Source: Catenibacterium mitsuokai (lineage in GTDB: Bacteria > Bacillota_I > Bacilli_A > Erysipelotrichales > Coprobacillaceae). Taken from it: 64,000 bases of DNA. Position numbers and translations under genes: made by a program. Within the stretch, counting starts at the first letter, position 1; the number at the start of each line of letters is the position of its first letter. The DNA lies in assembly GCF_025148785.1 (NCBI RefSeq), contig NZ_CP102271.1, forward strand, positions 1,667,972-1,731,971. The letters are read 5' to 3'. This document shows, piece after piece, positions 55,460-64,000 of the stretch. The notes below the pieces were generated by a model. It ran no database searches and was not told the DNA's origin. It was given only the letters and a program-made list of their open reading frames with translations.

Positions 55460-56278
55460 TTATCTAGTCTTAATAGCAGCAAAGAGCTTATCACCTAGTG
55501 TACGACGAGAATTAGGAATAACACGCTTTGCGAACTTCTCATCACGCACTTTCCTTTTCTCTTTTGCGGATAAATGATTGTAGTACTCTACATAGTCAGC
55601 ATAATGATCACATACTTCATCAATATCTCCATATTCACGAAGCATGCCACCTTCAATCCACATAGCACTATCACAGAATTGACGTACCTGTCTTAAGTTA
55701 TGTGAAATAAAGATAATGGTTTTACCTTGTTCTTTTAACTCAGTCATCTTATTCAGACACTTTTCCGCAAAACCTTTATCACCTACACTTAAAGCTTCAT
55801 CGACAATCATAATATCTGGATCAAGACAAAGGTTAATTGAGAAACCAAGTCTTGATTTCATACCTGATGAATATTTCTTTACAGGCTGATAGAGGAAGTC
55901 ACCAATTTCTGCGAAATTAATAACACCTTCTTTAATCGCTTCTATACGTTTTTTAGAGAGTCCTAATAAAGCACCCTTTAATTCAATATTCTCTAGCCCT
56001 GTCAACTGTGCGTTCAATCCTGTATTAATAGCAATAAGTGCCTGAGTTCCATTCACAATAATTTCCCCTTCATCAGGATCACAGATTCCAGCTAGAATAA
56101 TAGACATAGTAGATTTACCAGAACCATTTGTCCCTAGAATACCTACAACCTGCCCTTTCTTTACCTGGAAGTTCAAATCCTTTAAAGCATAGAACTTGAC
56201 ATCACTTTTTTTCTCTTTAGATCTTAGTTCATATATTTTAGAAGCATGACGTGCTTCAATTGCAATATTTGAATCCAT
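55460..56278 (-). CDS. tagH: Teichoic acid/polysaccharide ABC exporter ATPase (TagH-like)
   Basis: 272 residues: Walker A GILGTNGSGKST, signature YSSGMKSRLGFS, Walker B DIMIVDEALSVGD, H-loop ISHN. The short form lacks the C-terminal extension of B. subtilis TagH. With TagG it flips a lipid-linked polymer across the membrane. Starts 8 bases after tagG. Confidence 0.93.
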   Translation of the reverse strand: MDSNIAIEARHASKIYELRSKEKKSDVKFYALKDLNFQVKKGQVVGILGTNGSGKSTMSIILAGICDPDEGEIIVNGTQALIAINTGLNAQLTGLENIELKGALLGLSKKRIEAIKEGVINFAEIGDFLYQPVKKYSSGMKSRLGFSINLCLDPDIMIVDEALSVGDKGFAEKCLNKMTELKEQGKTIIFISHNLRQVRQFCDSAMWIEGGMLREYGDIDEVCDHYADYVEYYNHLSAKEKRKVRDEKFAKRVIPNSRRTLGDKLFAAIKTR

Positions 56279-56286
56279 AATGCCTC

Positions 56287-57090
56287 CTAAATAAAGTCTA
56301 CAAACTTAGATTTGAATTTATACATAATACAGCTACCAAACACAAATAAGAAAGCTGTAATAGCCCAGAAACAGAAAGCAGAATATTTATAATACATAAT
56401 TCCACGATGATAGAAGAAACAGTCACGATAGCCCTGAACAATATAATAAATAGGGTTAGTTAACATGATTCTCTGTAAAATAGATGGAAGGCTCTTCACA
56501 TTCCATAGAATTGGAGTCATGTACAATAATAAACGCATAATAGCGAGCACTAGTTTTCTTGTATCACGTGCAAGCATATTAAGTACAGATGTTGTCATAG
56601 ATAACGAGATTGAGAAGACAACACCACAGAAACAATAATAAATAAGACCTACCCAATGTAGTGATGGATAATAGCCAGCAAAACAGAATAGGAGTGTCAA
56701 TATACACATCAAGCAGAAGTGGTCAAATAACTTAGAAAGTACCACTGTAGCCGGAAGAACACTGACTGGGAATTTCATCTTAGTAATAATATTTATTTTA
56801 GAGAAGATAGCATTACACCCTGCTGTAATACATGGAGAAATAAAGAACCATACAACCATACCTCCAAGCATCCACCAGATATATTCAATACCATCTACTG
56901 ACTTACGATTTAATACTAATCCAAATACAAACCAATATGTTAATACCTGAATAATTGGATTCGCAAAGTTCCAGAATAAACCTAACTTTGAGTCACGCAT
57001 GTCAGCTAGTACTTCATATTTCGAAATAGAATAAATACGAAACAAGTTCTCGCTGTTTTCTTTGATTACATATTTTACAGCTTCTAACAC
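56287..57090 (-). CDS. tagG: Teichoic acid/polysaccharide ABC exporter permease (TagG-like)
   Basis: 267 residues with six membrane helices of the ABC-2 type. SKLGLFWNFANPIIQVLTYWFVFGLVL and ITKMKFPVSVLPATVVLSKL are family motifs. Starts with GTG after AAGGAGGATCCAAC. Pairs with tagH. It is preceded by two TATAAT boxes without clear -35 partners. Confidence 0.93.
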   Translation of the reverse strand: MLEAVKYVIKENSENLFRIYSISKYEVLADMRDSKLGLFWNFANPIIQVLTYWFVFGLVLNRKSVDGIEYIWWMLGGMVVWFFISPCITAGCNAIFSKINIITKMKFPVSVLPATVVLSKLFDHFCLMCILTLLFCFAGYYPSLHWVGLIYYCFCGVVFSISLSMTTSVLNMLARDTRKLVLAIMRLLLYMTPILWNVKSLPSILQRIMLTNPIYYIVQGYRDCFFYHRGIMYYKYSAFCFWAITAFLFVFGSCIMYKFKSKFVDFI

Positions 57091-57198
57091 GTTGGATCCT
57101 CCTTAATAATCTATCTTAATATTTATACAGCATTATACTTGAAAAAGCAATATTAGCCTTTTTCATTATACTTTATTTACATAAAAAATACCATATTT

Positions 57199-57221
57199 AA
57201 AAAGGAGGGATATACCCTCCT
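57199..57221 (-). terminator. Terminator of pyrF-pyrE
   Basis: Minus-strand AGGAGGG-TATAT-CCCTCCT followed by UUUU. Confidence 0.85.
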
Positions 57222-57228
57222 CAAATAA

Positions 57229-57867
57229 TTATTTAATCATCCAGCTTTCATCATGTGGATCAACTTTCCATGCTTTTAACTTTTCTAATGCTTCTTCTTT
57301 AATATAGTTGTGTTCAACAGCAACAGGAAGAAGTGCATCGTAGTTAGATAAAGTCACGAAATGACAATCCTTATCAGCAAAGTTCTTAATAGAATCCTTT
57401 AAGCCATAAGTGAAGATAGCTACTAATCCTAGTACTTCACATCCAGCTTCTCTTAATGCATCTACTACTTCTAATGAAGATCCACCAGTAGAAATTAAAT
57501 CTTCTACTACTACAACCTTCATACCTTTTCTTACAACACCTTCAATACGGTTCTGACGTCCATGAGACTTGTTTGACCCACGTACATATCCCATTGGTTT
57601 ATTTAAGATGTCAGCAACTAATGCAGCATGAGCGATACCTGCAGTTGAAGTACCCATTAATACTTCACAATCAGGATAGTTTTCCTGTACAAGTTCAGCT
57701 AAACCTTTTTCGATATCATTTCTTACTTCTGGATAAGATAAAGTTAATCTATTATCGCAATAGATTGGTGATTTAATACCTGAAGCCCAAGTAAAAGGTT
57801 CATCAGGGCTTAAGAATACAGCCTTGATACTTAATAAATCTTTCGCAATTAATTCTTCTCTATTCAT
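57229..57867 (-). CDS. pyrE: Orotate phosphoribosyltransferase
   Basis: 212 residues: PRPP loop [17 protein letters not shown] and [13 protein letters not shown] near the N-terminus, both PyrE signatures. It joins orotate to PRPP to give OMP. It follows pyrF by 2 bases; the rest of the pyr genes are not in the window. Confidence 0.97.
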   Translation of the reverse strand: MNREELIAKDLLSIKAVFLSPDEPFTWASGIKSPIYCDNRLTLSYPEVRNDIEKGLAELVQENYPDCEVLMGTSTAGIAHAALVADILNKPMGYVRGSNKSHGRQNRIEGVVRKGMKVVVVEDLISTGGSSLEVVDALREAGCEVLGLVAIFTYGLKDSIKNFADKDCHFVTLSNYDALLPVAVEHNYIKEEALEKLKAWKVDPHDESWMIK

Positions 57868-57869
57868 TA

Positions 57870-58574
57870 TTATTCTCCTTGAAATTGATTAAATACTTCT
57901 TTATAAGCTGCAACTGGATCAGCTGCTTTAGTAATTGTACGACCTACTACGATATAGCTAGAAGTCATATCCTTAGCCATAGCTGGTGTAGTTACACGCT
58001 TCTGGTCATCTTTGGCATCACTGGCAAGTCTGATACCTGGAGTAACTGTTAAGAAATCTTCTCCTACTGCATCATGAATACCTTTAGATTCTAATGGTGA
58101 ACATACAACACCATCTAATCCTGCTTCTTTTGCATTCTTAGCCCATCTGATTGCGACATCCTGAATTGGTTCATGAATACCTAATTCATCATCTAATACT
58201 TCCTGACTTAAAGAAGTAAGACATGTTACTGCGATACATAAAGGACGATTCTTGCCCTTTTCTTCTTCTAAACCTTCAATCGCTGCCTGCATCATAGCCT
58301 TAGAACCTGAAGCATGAACATTAACGATATCAACATCAAGACGTGCTAAATTCTTCATAGCCATCTTTACTGTATGAGGAATATCATGCAATTTCAAGTC
58401 TAAGAAGATTGAATGTCCTCTTTCTTTGATAGCCTGAATGATTGCAGGTCCTTCTCCATAGAAGAGTTCCATACCTACTTTCACAAAGAGCGGTTCATCA
58501 AATTTATCGAGGAATTCAAGAACATCTGCTTTGTTTTTGAAATCGAGTGCAATAATTACTCTGCTTTTAGTCAT
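57870..58574 (-). CDS. pyrF: Orotidine 5'-phosphate decarboxylase
   Basis: 234 residues. The catalytic Lys-Asp array is seen in [13 protein letters not shown], with IIALDFKN at the start and [18 protein letters not shown] and YIVVGRTIT at the phosphate site. It converts OMP to UMP. First gene of pyrF-pyrE, divergent from the flippase gene. No PyrR-type attenuator is obvious in the short leader. Confidence 0.97.
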   Translation of the reverse strand: MTKSRVIIALDFKNKADVLEFLDKFDEPLFVKVGMELFYGEGPAIIQAIKERGHSIFLDLKLHDIPHTVKMAMKNLARLDVDIVNVHASGSKAMMQAAIEGLEEEKGKNRPLCIAVTCLTSLSQEVLDDELGIHEPIQDVAIRWAKNAKEAGLDGVVCSPLESKGIHDAVGEDFLTVTPGIRLASDAKDDQKRVTTPAMAKDMTSSYIVVGRTITKAADPVAAYKEVFNQFQGE

Positions 58575-58686
58575 AAACTACCCTCCAATTTTTTTATTCT
58601 CTATGAAGTATATCATAAAACATATAAACCTGGGAGACTTTTAAAAATAATAATCTAAAAACTTATCAGATGTTTTGGCGAATATA

Positions 58687-58715
58687 TTGTAATAGACATA
58701 CAAAAATGATATAAA
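58687..58715 (+). promoter_or_regulatory. Promoter of the flippase gene
   Basis: TTGTAA (58687-58692), 17-base spacer, TATAAA (58710-58715). Confidence 0.65.
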
Positions 58716-58750
58716 TTAAAAATGAAAGATTTTTATAAGGAGTGAATATT

Positions 58751-60370
58751 TTGAACAAATCTAAATCAATTGTCAAGCAGGCTTCTATTCTAGCGCTCGC
58801 TGGTATACTTGTACGTATTATTGGTGTTCTTTATAGAAGTCCATTAACCGCTTTAATTGGTGATGAAGGGAATGGTTATTACTCTACTGCATATAATATT
58901 TATGCAATGGTACTGCTTATTTCTTCTTACAGTATTCCAACCGCAATCTCTAAATTAATTAGTGAGAAGCTCGCTCTTCATCAATATAATAATGCACGTA
59001 AAATTTTTAAATGTGCACTAATCTATATTACTGTCGTTGGTGGTTCTGCTGCAATACTTACATTTATCTTAGCCCCATGGATAGTAACAGAAAATGCGGT
59101 ATTCGCATTAAGAATTCTTTGCCCTACCATTTTCCTATCCGGTTTAGTTGGGGTCTTAAGAGGTTATTTCCAGGCATATTCAACAACTGTTTATACATCT
59201 GTTTCTCAGATTATTGAACAGTTATTAAATGCCTTTGTGTCTGTAGGTGCTGCTTATTTATTTATTCAGCCATATGCAAATAATCATACATTACTTGCTA
59301 GTCGTGGTGCTGGAGGAAGTGCCTTAGGTACAGGCTTTGGTGTTCTTGTTGCCCTTATTTATATGGTATGTGTTTATTTAAGAAAAGGCAGACACATGAT
59401 TGATGAGACCGACGCGGATCCTCGTGTACAGTCAGGACAGGCCATATTCCGTTCTATCCTTAATATTGTCACACCAATCATTATTTCTACATGTATTTAT
59501 AACCTTGTTTCTACAATCGATATGTTTATCTTCTATGGTATTATGCAGGCACGTGGTGTAGAACTGATTGAGGTTGTTAAACTCTATGGTGTTTATGCAG
59601 GTAAATTTGTTGTGTTGATGAATGTTCCTGTTGCTCTTGCAAGTGCTATGAGTACAGCTACTATTCCTGCGATTTCTAGTTCATATGCATTAAAAGATTT
59701 CAAGGAAGTGCGTGCCAACATCAAGAATAGTACTTTTATTACTATGCTTATTCTAATACCTGCAGCTGTAGGTATGGGTGTACTCGCTTATCCTGTTATG
59801 GGTCTGATTTTCCCACAGCCTAAGACATTGAAGATTGCCTCTACTGCACTTACTCTTGGTGCACCTGCGATTGTACTTTATGGTTTATCTACTTTATCTA
59901 ACGGTATCTTGCAGGCGATTGGCGCAGTAAAAGTACCTTTAAGAAATGCTGCCAAAGCATTGGTTGTCCATGTAATCATCCTTGTACTGATGCTTGTATT
60001 AGTGCCATCACAGTTCCTTGATGTTGGTATTTATCTACTTGTTATTGGAACTTCGCTTTATGCCTTACAAATGTGTGTCACTAACCAGTTCGCATTAAAT
60101 AGACTTGTGGGCTATCATATCAATTTTAAGACTGCTGTTTTATTACCATTAGTTGCTTCACTATTTATGGGTGCATGTGCCTATGGTTCTTATTGTCTAC
60201 TTTTCAAGGTATTCCATCGTGTCTTTATTCCACTTATCCTTGCAATTATAGTTGGTGTGGTTGTTTATTTCTTCAGTATTCTATTTATCTTCAAAGATCA
60301 TTTAGAAATGTTGAATGGAATCCCTTATGTAGATAAGATTATTCGTAAACTATTCAAAAACAAAGCATAA
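58751..60370 (+). CDS. MOP-superfamily lipid flippase (MurJ/YtgP or SpoVB-like)
   Basis: 539 residues with about 14 membrane helices. The N-terminal MNKSKSIVKQASILALAGILVRIIGVLYRSPLTALIGDEGNGYY is typical of YtgP/SpoVB-type polysaccharide or lipid II flippases. I choose the TTG at 58751 (AAGGAG eight bases upstream); a GTG three codons earlier overlaps the ribosome-binding site. YtgP is the B. subtilis MurJ, so a lipid II or wall-polymer role is likely. Monocistronic, with a shared bidirectional terminator. Confidence 0.88.
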   Translation: MNKSKSIVKQASILALAGILVRIIGVLYRSPLTALIGDEGNGYYSTAYNIYAMVLLISSYSIPTAISKLISEKLALHQYNNARKIFKCALIYITVVGGSAAILTFILAPWIVTENAVFALRILCPTIFLSGLVGVLRGYFQAYSTTVYTSVSQIIEQLLNAFVSVGAAYLFIQPYANNHTLLASRGAGGSALGTGFGVLVALIYMVCVYLRKGRHMIDETDADPRVQSGQAIFRSILNIVTPIIISTCIYNLVSTIDMFIFYGIMQARGVELIEVVKLYGVYAGKFVVLMNVPVALASAMSTATIPAISSSYALKDFKEVRANIKNSTFITMLILIPAAVGMGVLAYPVMGLIFPQPKTLKIASTALTLGAPAIVLYGLSTLSNGILQAIGAVKVPLRNAAKALVVHVIILVLMLVLVPSQFLDVGIYLLVIGTSLYALQMCVTNQFALNRLVGYHINFKTAVLLPLVASLFMGACAYGSYCLLFKVFHRVFIPLILAIIVGVVVYFFSILFIFKDHLEMLNGIPYVDKIIRKLFKNKA

Positions 60371-60372
60371 AA

Positions 60373-60398
60373 AAAATCCAGATAATTGTCTGGATTTT
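60373..60398. terminator. Bidirectional terminator between the flippase gene and acpP
   Basis: AAAATCCAGA-N6-TCTGGATTTT, with U-runs on both strands. It serves two convergent genes. Confidence 0.88.
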
Positions 60399-60399
60399 C

Positions 60400-60633
60400 T
60401 TATGCCTTCTTTTTATCGATTAAATCACATACATCCTTCATAGTATGAATAGACATTAATTCTTCATCAGAGAATTCAATTCCTAATTCTTCTTCTAAAT
60501 CCATAATTAAGTCTACAACATCAAGAGAATCAATACCAAGGTCTCTCAAGTTAAAATCTAATGTTAGTTCCTTGCCTTTTAATTTACTGCTTAAAGCTTC
60601 TTTGATTTTATCAAAATAATTCATGTTGTTCAC
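60400..60633 (-). CDS. acpP: Acyl carrier protein
   Basis: A 77-residue acidic helical protein. The phosphopantetheine attachment Ser36 lies in DLGIDSLDVVDLIMDLEEELGIEF. It carries growing acyl chains. It stands alone, away from fab genes, so it could be either the main ACP or a second one for a special lipid pathway. Confidence 0.95.
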   Translation of the reverse strand: MNNMNYFDKIKEALSSKLKGKELTLDFNLRDLGIDSLDVVDLIMDLEEELGIEFSDEELMSIHTMKDVCDLIDKKKA

Positions 60634-60669
60634 CTCACAACATCAATTATAATACAACAATCCCCAAAA

Positions 60670-61047
60670 TTACAATATACTTGTCACATAATCAAAAAAT
60701 GCATCAATAGCTGCTTCCTGACGTCGGTAGTAAGTAGCACGAGAATAACGTGTCTTCCACCAATGCTTATGTTCATAGAAATAATCTTCTAGAATGATAT
60801 GATAATACTCATCACCGATAATGGATTGTGACTTTTCTATAAAGATAACACGTTTGGTGAGTTCCTGTTTTAAGTGTATTCTATTGAGTAAATAATCTTC
60901 TTTAGAGGAAGAAGATGTTTGATAATAGTCCTCATAGTTGATGGAAGGATAATAGTTTGCCTGGTTTAATGAGTTGAGTATATTCTTGTCCTTCTCATAT
61001 TGTTTAAGTAATAATCTAATAATTCTTATTTTTTCTTTCTTTGTCAT
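60670..61047 (-). CDS. Small conserved protein, possibly MG284/MPN403-like
   Basis: 125 residues from the ATG at 61047 with AGGAGG seven bases upstream; the longer reading runs through a hairpin and is not used. Charged and helical: MTKKEKIRIIRLLLKQY at the start, and a C-terminal WWKTRYSRATYYRRQEAAIDAFFDYV, reminiscent of the MG284/MPN403 (ArpU/phage regulator-like) group with a helix-turn-helix-like end. The family call is tentative. Its ribosome-binding site lies inside a hairpin formed with the end of the phosphatase transcript. Confidence 0.55.
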   Translation of the reverse strand: MTKKEKIRIIRLLLKQYEKDKNILNSLNQANYYPSINYEDYYQTSSSSKEDYLLNRIHLKQELTKRVIFIEKSQSIIGDEYYHIILEDYFYEHKHWWKTRYSRATYYRRQEAAIDAFFDYVTSIL

Positions 61048-61091
61048 AAAAACACCTCCTATAGGGTATATACCCCATAAGTGGTGTTTTT
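61048..61091 (-). promoter_or_regulatory. Hairpin that could mask a ribosome-binding site
   Basis: Minus-strand AAAAACACC (plus 61083-61091) pairs with GGTGTTTTT (plus 61048-61056), right up to the ATG at 61047. AGGAGG lies at plus 61055-61060, partly in the stem. GGGTATATACCC forms an inner hairpin at 61064-61075. It looks like both a terminator for the phosphatase gene and a translation switch. Confidence 0.55.
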
Positions 61092-61096
61092 TCTCA

Positions 61097-61831
61097 TTAA
61101 ATAATAAAAGATTGTTTAATATCTTCAATATCTTCTTCAGACATACCGATATGATATAAATAAGCTTTCGCACTGCCATAGTGTTCTCTTAGATAATCTA
61201 GGAAAATCATCATATAACGTGGTGAAGATGTAAGAAAACTTTCTGTTTCTTCATCCATCATCTCTTTAAGTGCTTCAATAATTTCCTGATTGTTGGCGTA
61301 AGATTCACTGTAGTCCTTAATGATATCATGATCATGACATCCTGCAAGTTCTAATAGTAATGCCGCAATAATACCTGTACGGTCTTTACCTGCACTACAA
61401 TGGAATAAAACACCTTCATAGAGATGATCCTTAAATACATCAAAGACAGCTTTGATCTGTTTCTGATGTGCTTCTAACATATAAATATAAACACCACCAA
61501 GGTCTTTATATTCCTTGACTTCACTAGGCACTACCTTTACGACTGCATCATCCATCAAATTAATTTCAATGTTTTCTACATCGCGATAATCTTTAAATGG
61601 TGATGGCTGGGCCTGTTTTTCAAAATCAGAACGTAAATCAATAGTGACACGTACACCATAATCATAAAGTTTTTCTAGATCTTCATCCGTTGCATTCGCT
61701 GGTGATGAAGCACGAATATAATGATGGCTTTTTGTATAGTAGCCTTCCTGTGTTTCATATCCACCTAGATCTCTTGTATTTGTCATCTTATCTAAAGCGA
61801 TTAAACGCTCTTCACTTGTCATATATTGCAT
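61097..61831 (-). CDS. Tyrosine-protein phosphatase (Cx5R type)
   Basis: 244 residues. The P-loop FHCSAGKDRTGIIAALLL gives the HCx5R active site. NTRDLGGYET near the N-terminus and IRASSPANATDEDLEKLYDYGVRVTIDLRSDFE mark the Y_phosphatase3 (IphP/LipA-like) group, which acts on phosphotyrosine or phosphoinositides. The substrate is unknown. It lies 3 bases after the radical SAM gene; GAGGAG precedes the ATG. Confidence 0.92.
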   Translation of the reverse strand: MQYMTSEERLIALDKMTNTRDLGGYETQEGYYTKSHHYIRASSPANATDEDLEKLYDYGVRVTIDLRSDFEKQAQPSPFKDYRDVENIEINLMDDAVVKVVPSEVKEYKDLGGVYIYMLEAHQKQIKAVFDVFKDHLYEGVLFHCSAGKDRTGIIAALLLELAGCHDHDIIKDYSESYANNQEIIEALKEMMDEETESFLTSSPRYMMIFLDYLREHYGSAKAYLYHIGMSEEDIEDIKQSFII

Positions 61832-61834
61832 ATT

Positions 61835-62479
61835 TTACTCCTCAAAAGGTCTTACTCTTAATGTAACACCTATTTCATCTGTAATTTTCTGACATGCCTC
61901 AATCTTTTCTTCTCCAATAATATCAACAACAGTTAATACTACATTTGGAACATAAGCCTTACACTTTTTTGCAAAATCAAGCATATCGTCAAAAGAAGAG
62001 ATACCAAACTTAGAACGTGTAAGTTCTAAAAATTCTTCTTTTGTAGGGGCATTTAACGAGATAGACACTGTATCAAAACGTCCTTTGTATTCTGGAGTGA
62101 CATCTCTACCATAAATATCATTGGCTAAACCATTGGTATTAATACGAATTTTCATATCTTTCTTAGTATCACGGATATAATCAATGACTTCTTTGATATC
62201 ATCCCATCTTTCCATTGGTTCACCAAATCCACAGAAAACAATTTCTTTAAAATCATTGAGATCATACTTCTTGAATTCTTCAATAATCATTTCTTTAGAA
62301 GGTTCTTCCTTCAACCATAAAGAATTGTTTTCCATCATCTCTTTTGTCTGTCTTAAACAAAATGTGCAGGCACATGGACAACGGTTAGTTGTATTAACAT
62401 AGCATGTCACTCCTTTGGTAGAGTCTAAATGTGAAAGATCAATATAAGTATTTTTATAAAGTGTATATAAAATAGTCAT
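61835..62479 (-). CDS. Radical SAM protein, TatD-associated type
   Basis: 214 residues: the cluster motif CPCACTFC (CxxxCxxC), FCGFGEPMERWDD and INTNGLAND. It resembles the TIGR04038 TatD-associated radical SAM family and has no C-terminal extra-cluster domain. The TatD partner is not adjacent here; instead it sits between pyridoxamine kinase and a tyrosine phosphatase with 1-3 base gaps, so the three form an operon. The reaction is unknown. Confidence 0.82.
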   Translation of the reverse strand: MTILYTLYKNTYIDLSHLDSTKGVTCYVNTTNRCPCACTFCLRQTKEMMENNSLWLKEEPSKEMIIEEFKKYDLNDFKEIVFCGFGEPMERWDDIKEVIDYIRDTKKDMKIRINTNGLANDIYGRDVTPEYKGRFDTVSISLNAPTKEEFLELTRSKFGISSFDDMLDFAKKCKAYVPNVVLTVVDIIGEEKIEACQKITDEIGVTLRVRPFEE

Positions 62480-62480
62480 C

Positions 62481-63308
62481 TTAAAAGTCTCCTAATTCAC
62501 TTAAATATTGTTCAAAACATAAGCCATAATAAGTAGGTGTCCCTATTTCTTCACTATAAGCGATACATTGAGAAGAGAATTCAGTCGCCTTTTTTACACA
62601 ATCATAGAAAGAATGATTATTCAAATAGCCTCCCGCAATAACGCTTGATACCACATCTCCAGTTCCGCTGCGGTCTGGTCCGATGCGATCTACTAGAATG
62701 CTTGATGATTTTCCGTGATCATAAATGAAATTCATGATATGTGCATCATCTACTGGTATTCCTGTCACAACAATCATCTGTGGACCTTTTAAAGAAAGTT
62801 CATGGCACATCTGTCCTAATTCCTCTTCTGTCGGAATTACTTCTGGATAATCACGATCCAATAGTGTGACAAGTTCTGTTAAGTTTGGTGTCAATATATC
62901 TGCATAGTGAACAAAATTCTTCATGCTTTCAGCCATTTCCTTGCTGTAAGTAGCATAAAGATGTCCGTGATCCCCCATAACTGGATCTACTAATACAAAT
63001 GTTTCTTTGCGCTTAAAAGATTTAATGAAATCAATAACGATTTCTACCTGTTCCTTTGAACCTAGAAAACCAGTCGCAATACCATCAAATTCTAGTTTCA
63101 AATCCTTATATGTCTGAATATAGTCAGGCATATGTTTTGTATAGTCATCAAAATGATAAACAGGAAATTGCGTATGGGTAGATAATATAGCGGTAGGTAC
63201 CGGTACAGTCTGTATACGCATAGTAGATATAATTGGTGCCATAACCGCAATAGAACATCTTCCAAAACCAGTTATGTCATTAATTAAAGCCATTCTTTTT
63301 TGTCTCAT
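62481..63308 (-). CDS. Pyridoxamine/pyridoxal kinase
   Basis: 275 residues of the ribokinase-like fold. INDITGFGRCSIAVMAPIIS at the N-terminus and DRIGPDRSGTGDVVSSVIAGG with the catalytic Asp (SGTGD) near the C-terminus match PdxY/PdxK-type kinases. It makes pyridoxal phosphate from vitamers. First gene of a three-gene operon, GAGGTAAGACT upstream of the ATG. Divergent from the pentapeptide gene. Confidence 0.9.
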   Translation of the reverse strand: MRQKRMALINDITGFGRCSIAVMAPIISTMRIQTVPVPTAILSTHTQFPVYHFDDYTKHMPDYIQTYKDLKLEFDGIATGFLGSKEQVEIVIDFIKSFKRKETFVLVDPVMGDHGHLYATYSKEMAESMKNFVHYADILTPNLTELVTLLDRDYPEVIPTEEELGQMCHELSLKGPQMIVVTGIPVDDAHIMNFIYDHGKSSSILVDRIGPDRSGTGDVVSSVIAGGYLNNHSFYDCVKKATEFSSQCIAYSEEIGTPTYYGLCFEQYLSELGDF

Positions 63309-63388
63309 AGTCTTACCTCGTACAAGTATTTTATCATATCAACACTTTTTTTCAATAAAGAAGATATAATAGAGATGAGGTGAAAGAA

Positions 63389-63967
63389 ATGGATTTTAAT
63401 GAAAAGAAGTTAATAAATCAAACATACGAGAATAATTGGCTGATAGAAGAGACATATCAACAGAGTGATTTCCATCAATGTCATTTCAACAATATTACAA
63501 CACAGGATATCGTGTTTGAGAATTGTTACTTCTATCAGACAATGTTTAATCAATGTGATTTATCTAATATCAAATTTGATAATTGTATGTTTAGACAGGT
63601 GCAGTTCAATAATTGCAAGTTATTAGGAAGTGATTTTTCTGAATCAAGCTTTGACCAGGTTATTTTTAATGATTGTTTATGTCATTTCGCCAATTTCTCT
63701 TTCATGAGAAATAAGGAGACACTATTTAATCGATGTGATTTGAGTCAGGCTATATTTCAAGATACTACGATGAATAAGACAAAATATAAGGAATGCAGAA
63801 TGATTCAAACATCGTTTCTTCATGCACCACTTAAAAACATTGATTTATCTACATGTCTTATTGAAGCAATTGAAGCAGCTCCACAGGATGTAAGTGGCGT
63901 AATCATTGATGAAATGCAATCATCAGCTTTTATACACTTATTAAATATCAAAATAAAAGAGGCGTAA
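63389..63967 (+). CDS. Pentapeptide-repeat protein (Qnr/McbG-like)
   Basis: 192 residues from the ATG at 63389 (GAGGTG upstream). Repeats of the A(D/N)LxX type run from about residue 25 to 160 (SDFHQCHF, IVFENCYFYQTMFNQCDLSNIKFDNCMFRQ), a right-handed beta-helix. The end DVSGVIIDEMQSSAFIHLLNI resembles the dimerisation end of Qnr and related proteins, which mimic DNA and protect gyrase. That role is inference here; many such proteins have no known function. Confidence 0.8.
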   Translation: MDFNEKKLINQTYENNWLIEETYQQSDFHQCHFNNITTQDIVFENCYFYQTMFNQCDLSNIKFDNCMFRQVQFNNCKLLGSDFSESSFDQVIFNDCLCHFANFSFMRNKETLFNRCDLSQAIFQDTTMNKTKYKECRMIQTSFLHAPLKNIDLSTCLIEAIEAAPQDVSGVIIDEMQSSAFIHLLNIKIKEA

Positions 63968-63978
63968 TTACACGCCTC
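63959..63978 (+). terminator. Hairpin after the pentapeptide-repeat gene
   Basis: GAGGCGT-N6-ACGCCTC overlapping the stop codon. The following CTTCAG is a poor U-run. Confidence 0.55.
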
Positions 63979-64000
63979 CTTCAGTAAAATGCATATTCTC

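Overview
The window reads as a chromosomal segment of a low-GC Firmicute. Gene content and order recall Bacillus subtilis clusters, but the protein style (short SMC, lysine- and isoleucine-rich proteins, teichoic-acid style glycerophosphotransferases) fits the Erysipelotrichia/Coprobacillaceae side of the phylum. This placement is inferred from gene content, not from a marker tree. Almost all core genes lie on the minus strand.

Region 1 (1-40 kb) is conserved housekeeping. It holds a partial rubrerythrin, then fakA-asp23 divergent from rpmB, a HAD phosphatase, and the heat-shock operon hrcA-grpE-dnaK-dnaJ behind two CIRCE-like operators. Next come hemW-holA-comEC-comEA, ruvA-ruvB, and rplU-prp-rpmA with obgE. 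In this last group the L27 precursor and its protease Prp are neighbours, and an L21 leader precedes rplU. After that come topA-trmFO-xer and dprA, then rpsP-khpA-rimM-trmD, rplS with an L19 leader, and lepB-rbgA-rnhB. A two-component system with an unlisted 27-residue membrane peptide sits between rpsP and ffh. The chain nrnA-RR-HK-xpt-smc-ftsY-ylxM-ffh follows, and then ackA.

Region 2 (40.0-49.2 kb) is accessory DNA. It contains a transposase remnant, two near-identical IS110-family elements, an IS1595/ISXO2-type element with a perfect 8-bp target duplication, tRNA-Ser(GCU) and tRNA-Asp(GUC), and a group IIC-like intron with a frameshifted maturase. One secreted-protein gene can be rebuilt exactly from three pieces once the IS1595 element and the second IS110 copy are removed. 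The 5' non-coding ends of the two IS110 copies differ mainly in a short patch. In each copy that patch contains five bases complementary to the host DNA next to its own insertion, as expected for a bridge RNA target guide. This is the most interesting signal in the window.

Region 3 (49.2-64 kb) holds cell-surface and nucleotide genes. There is a CPBP protease, a DUF975-like membrane protein, three glycerophosphotransferase-type enzymes (one fused to a GT2 domain) and a TagGH-like exporter. These are followed by pyrF-pyrE, a MurJ/YtgP-like flippase, an acyl carrier protein, a small conserved protein, a tyrosine phosphatase, a radical SAM protein, a pyridoxamine kinase and a pentapeptide-repeat protein.
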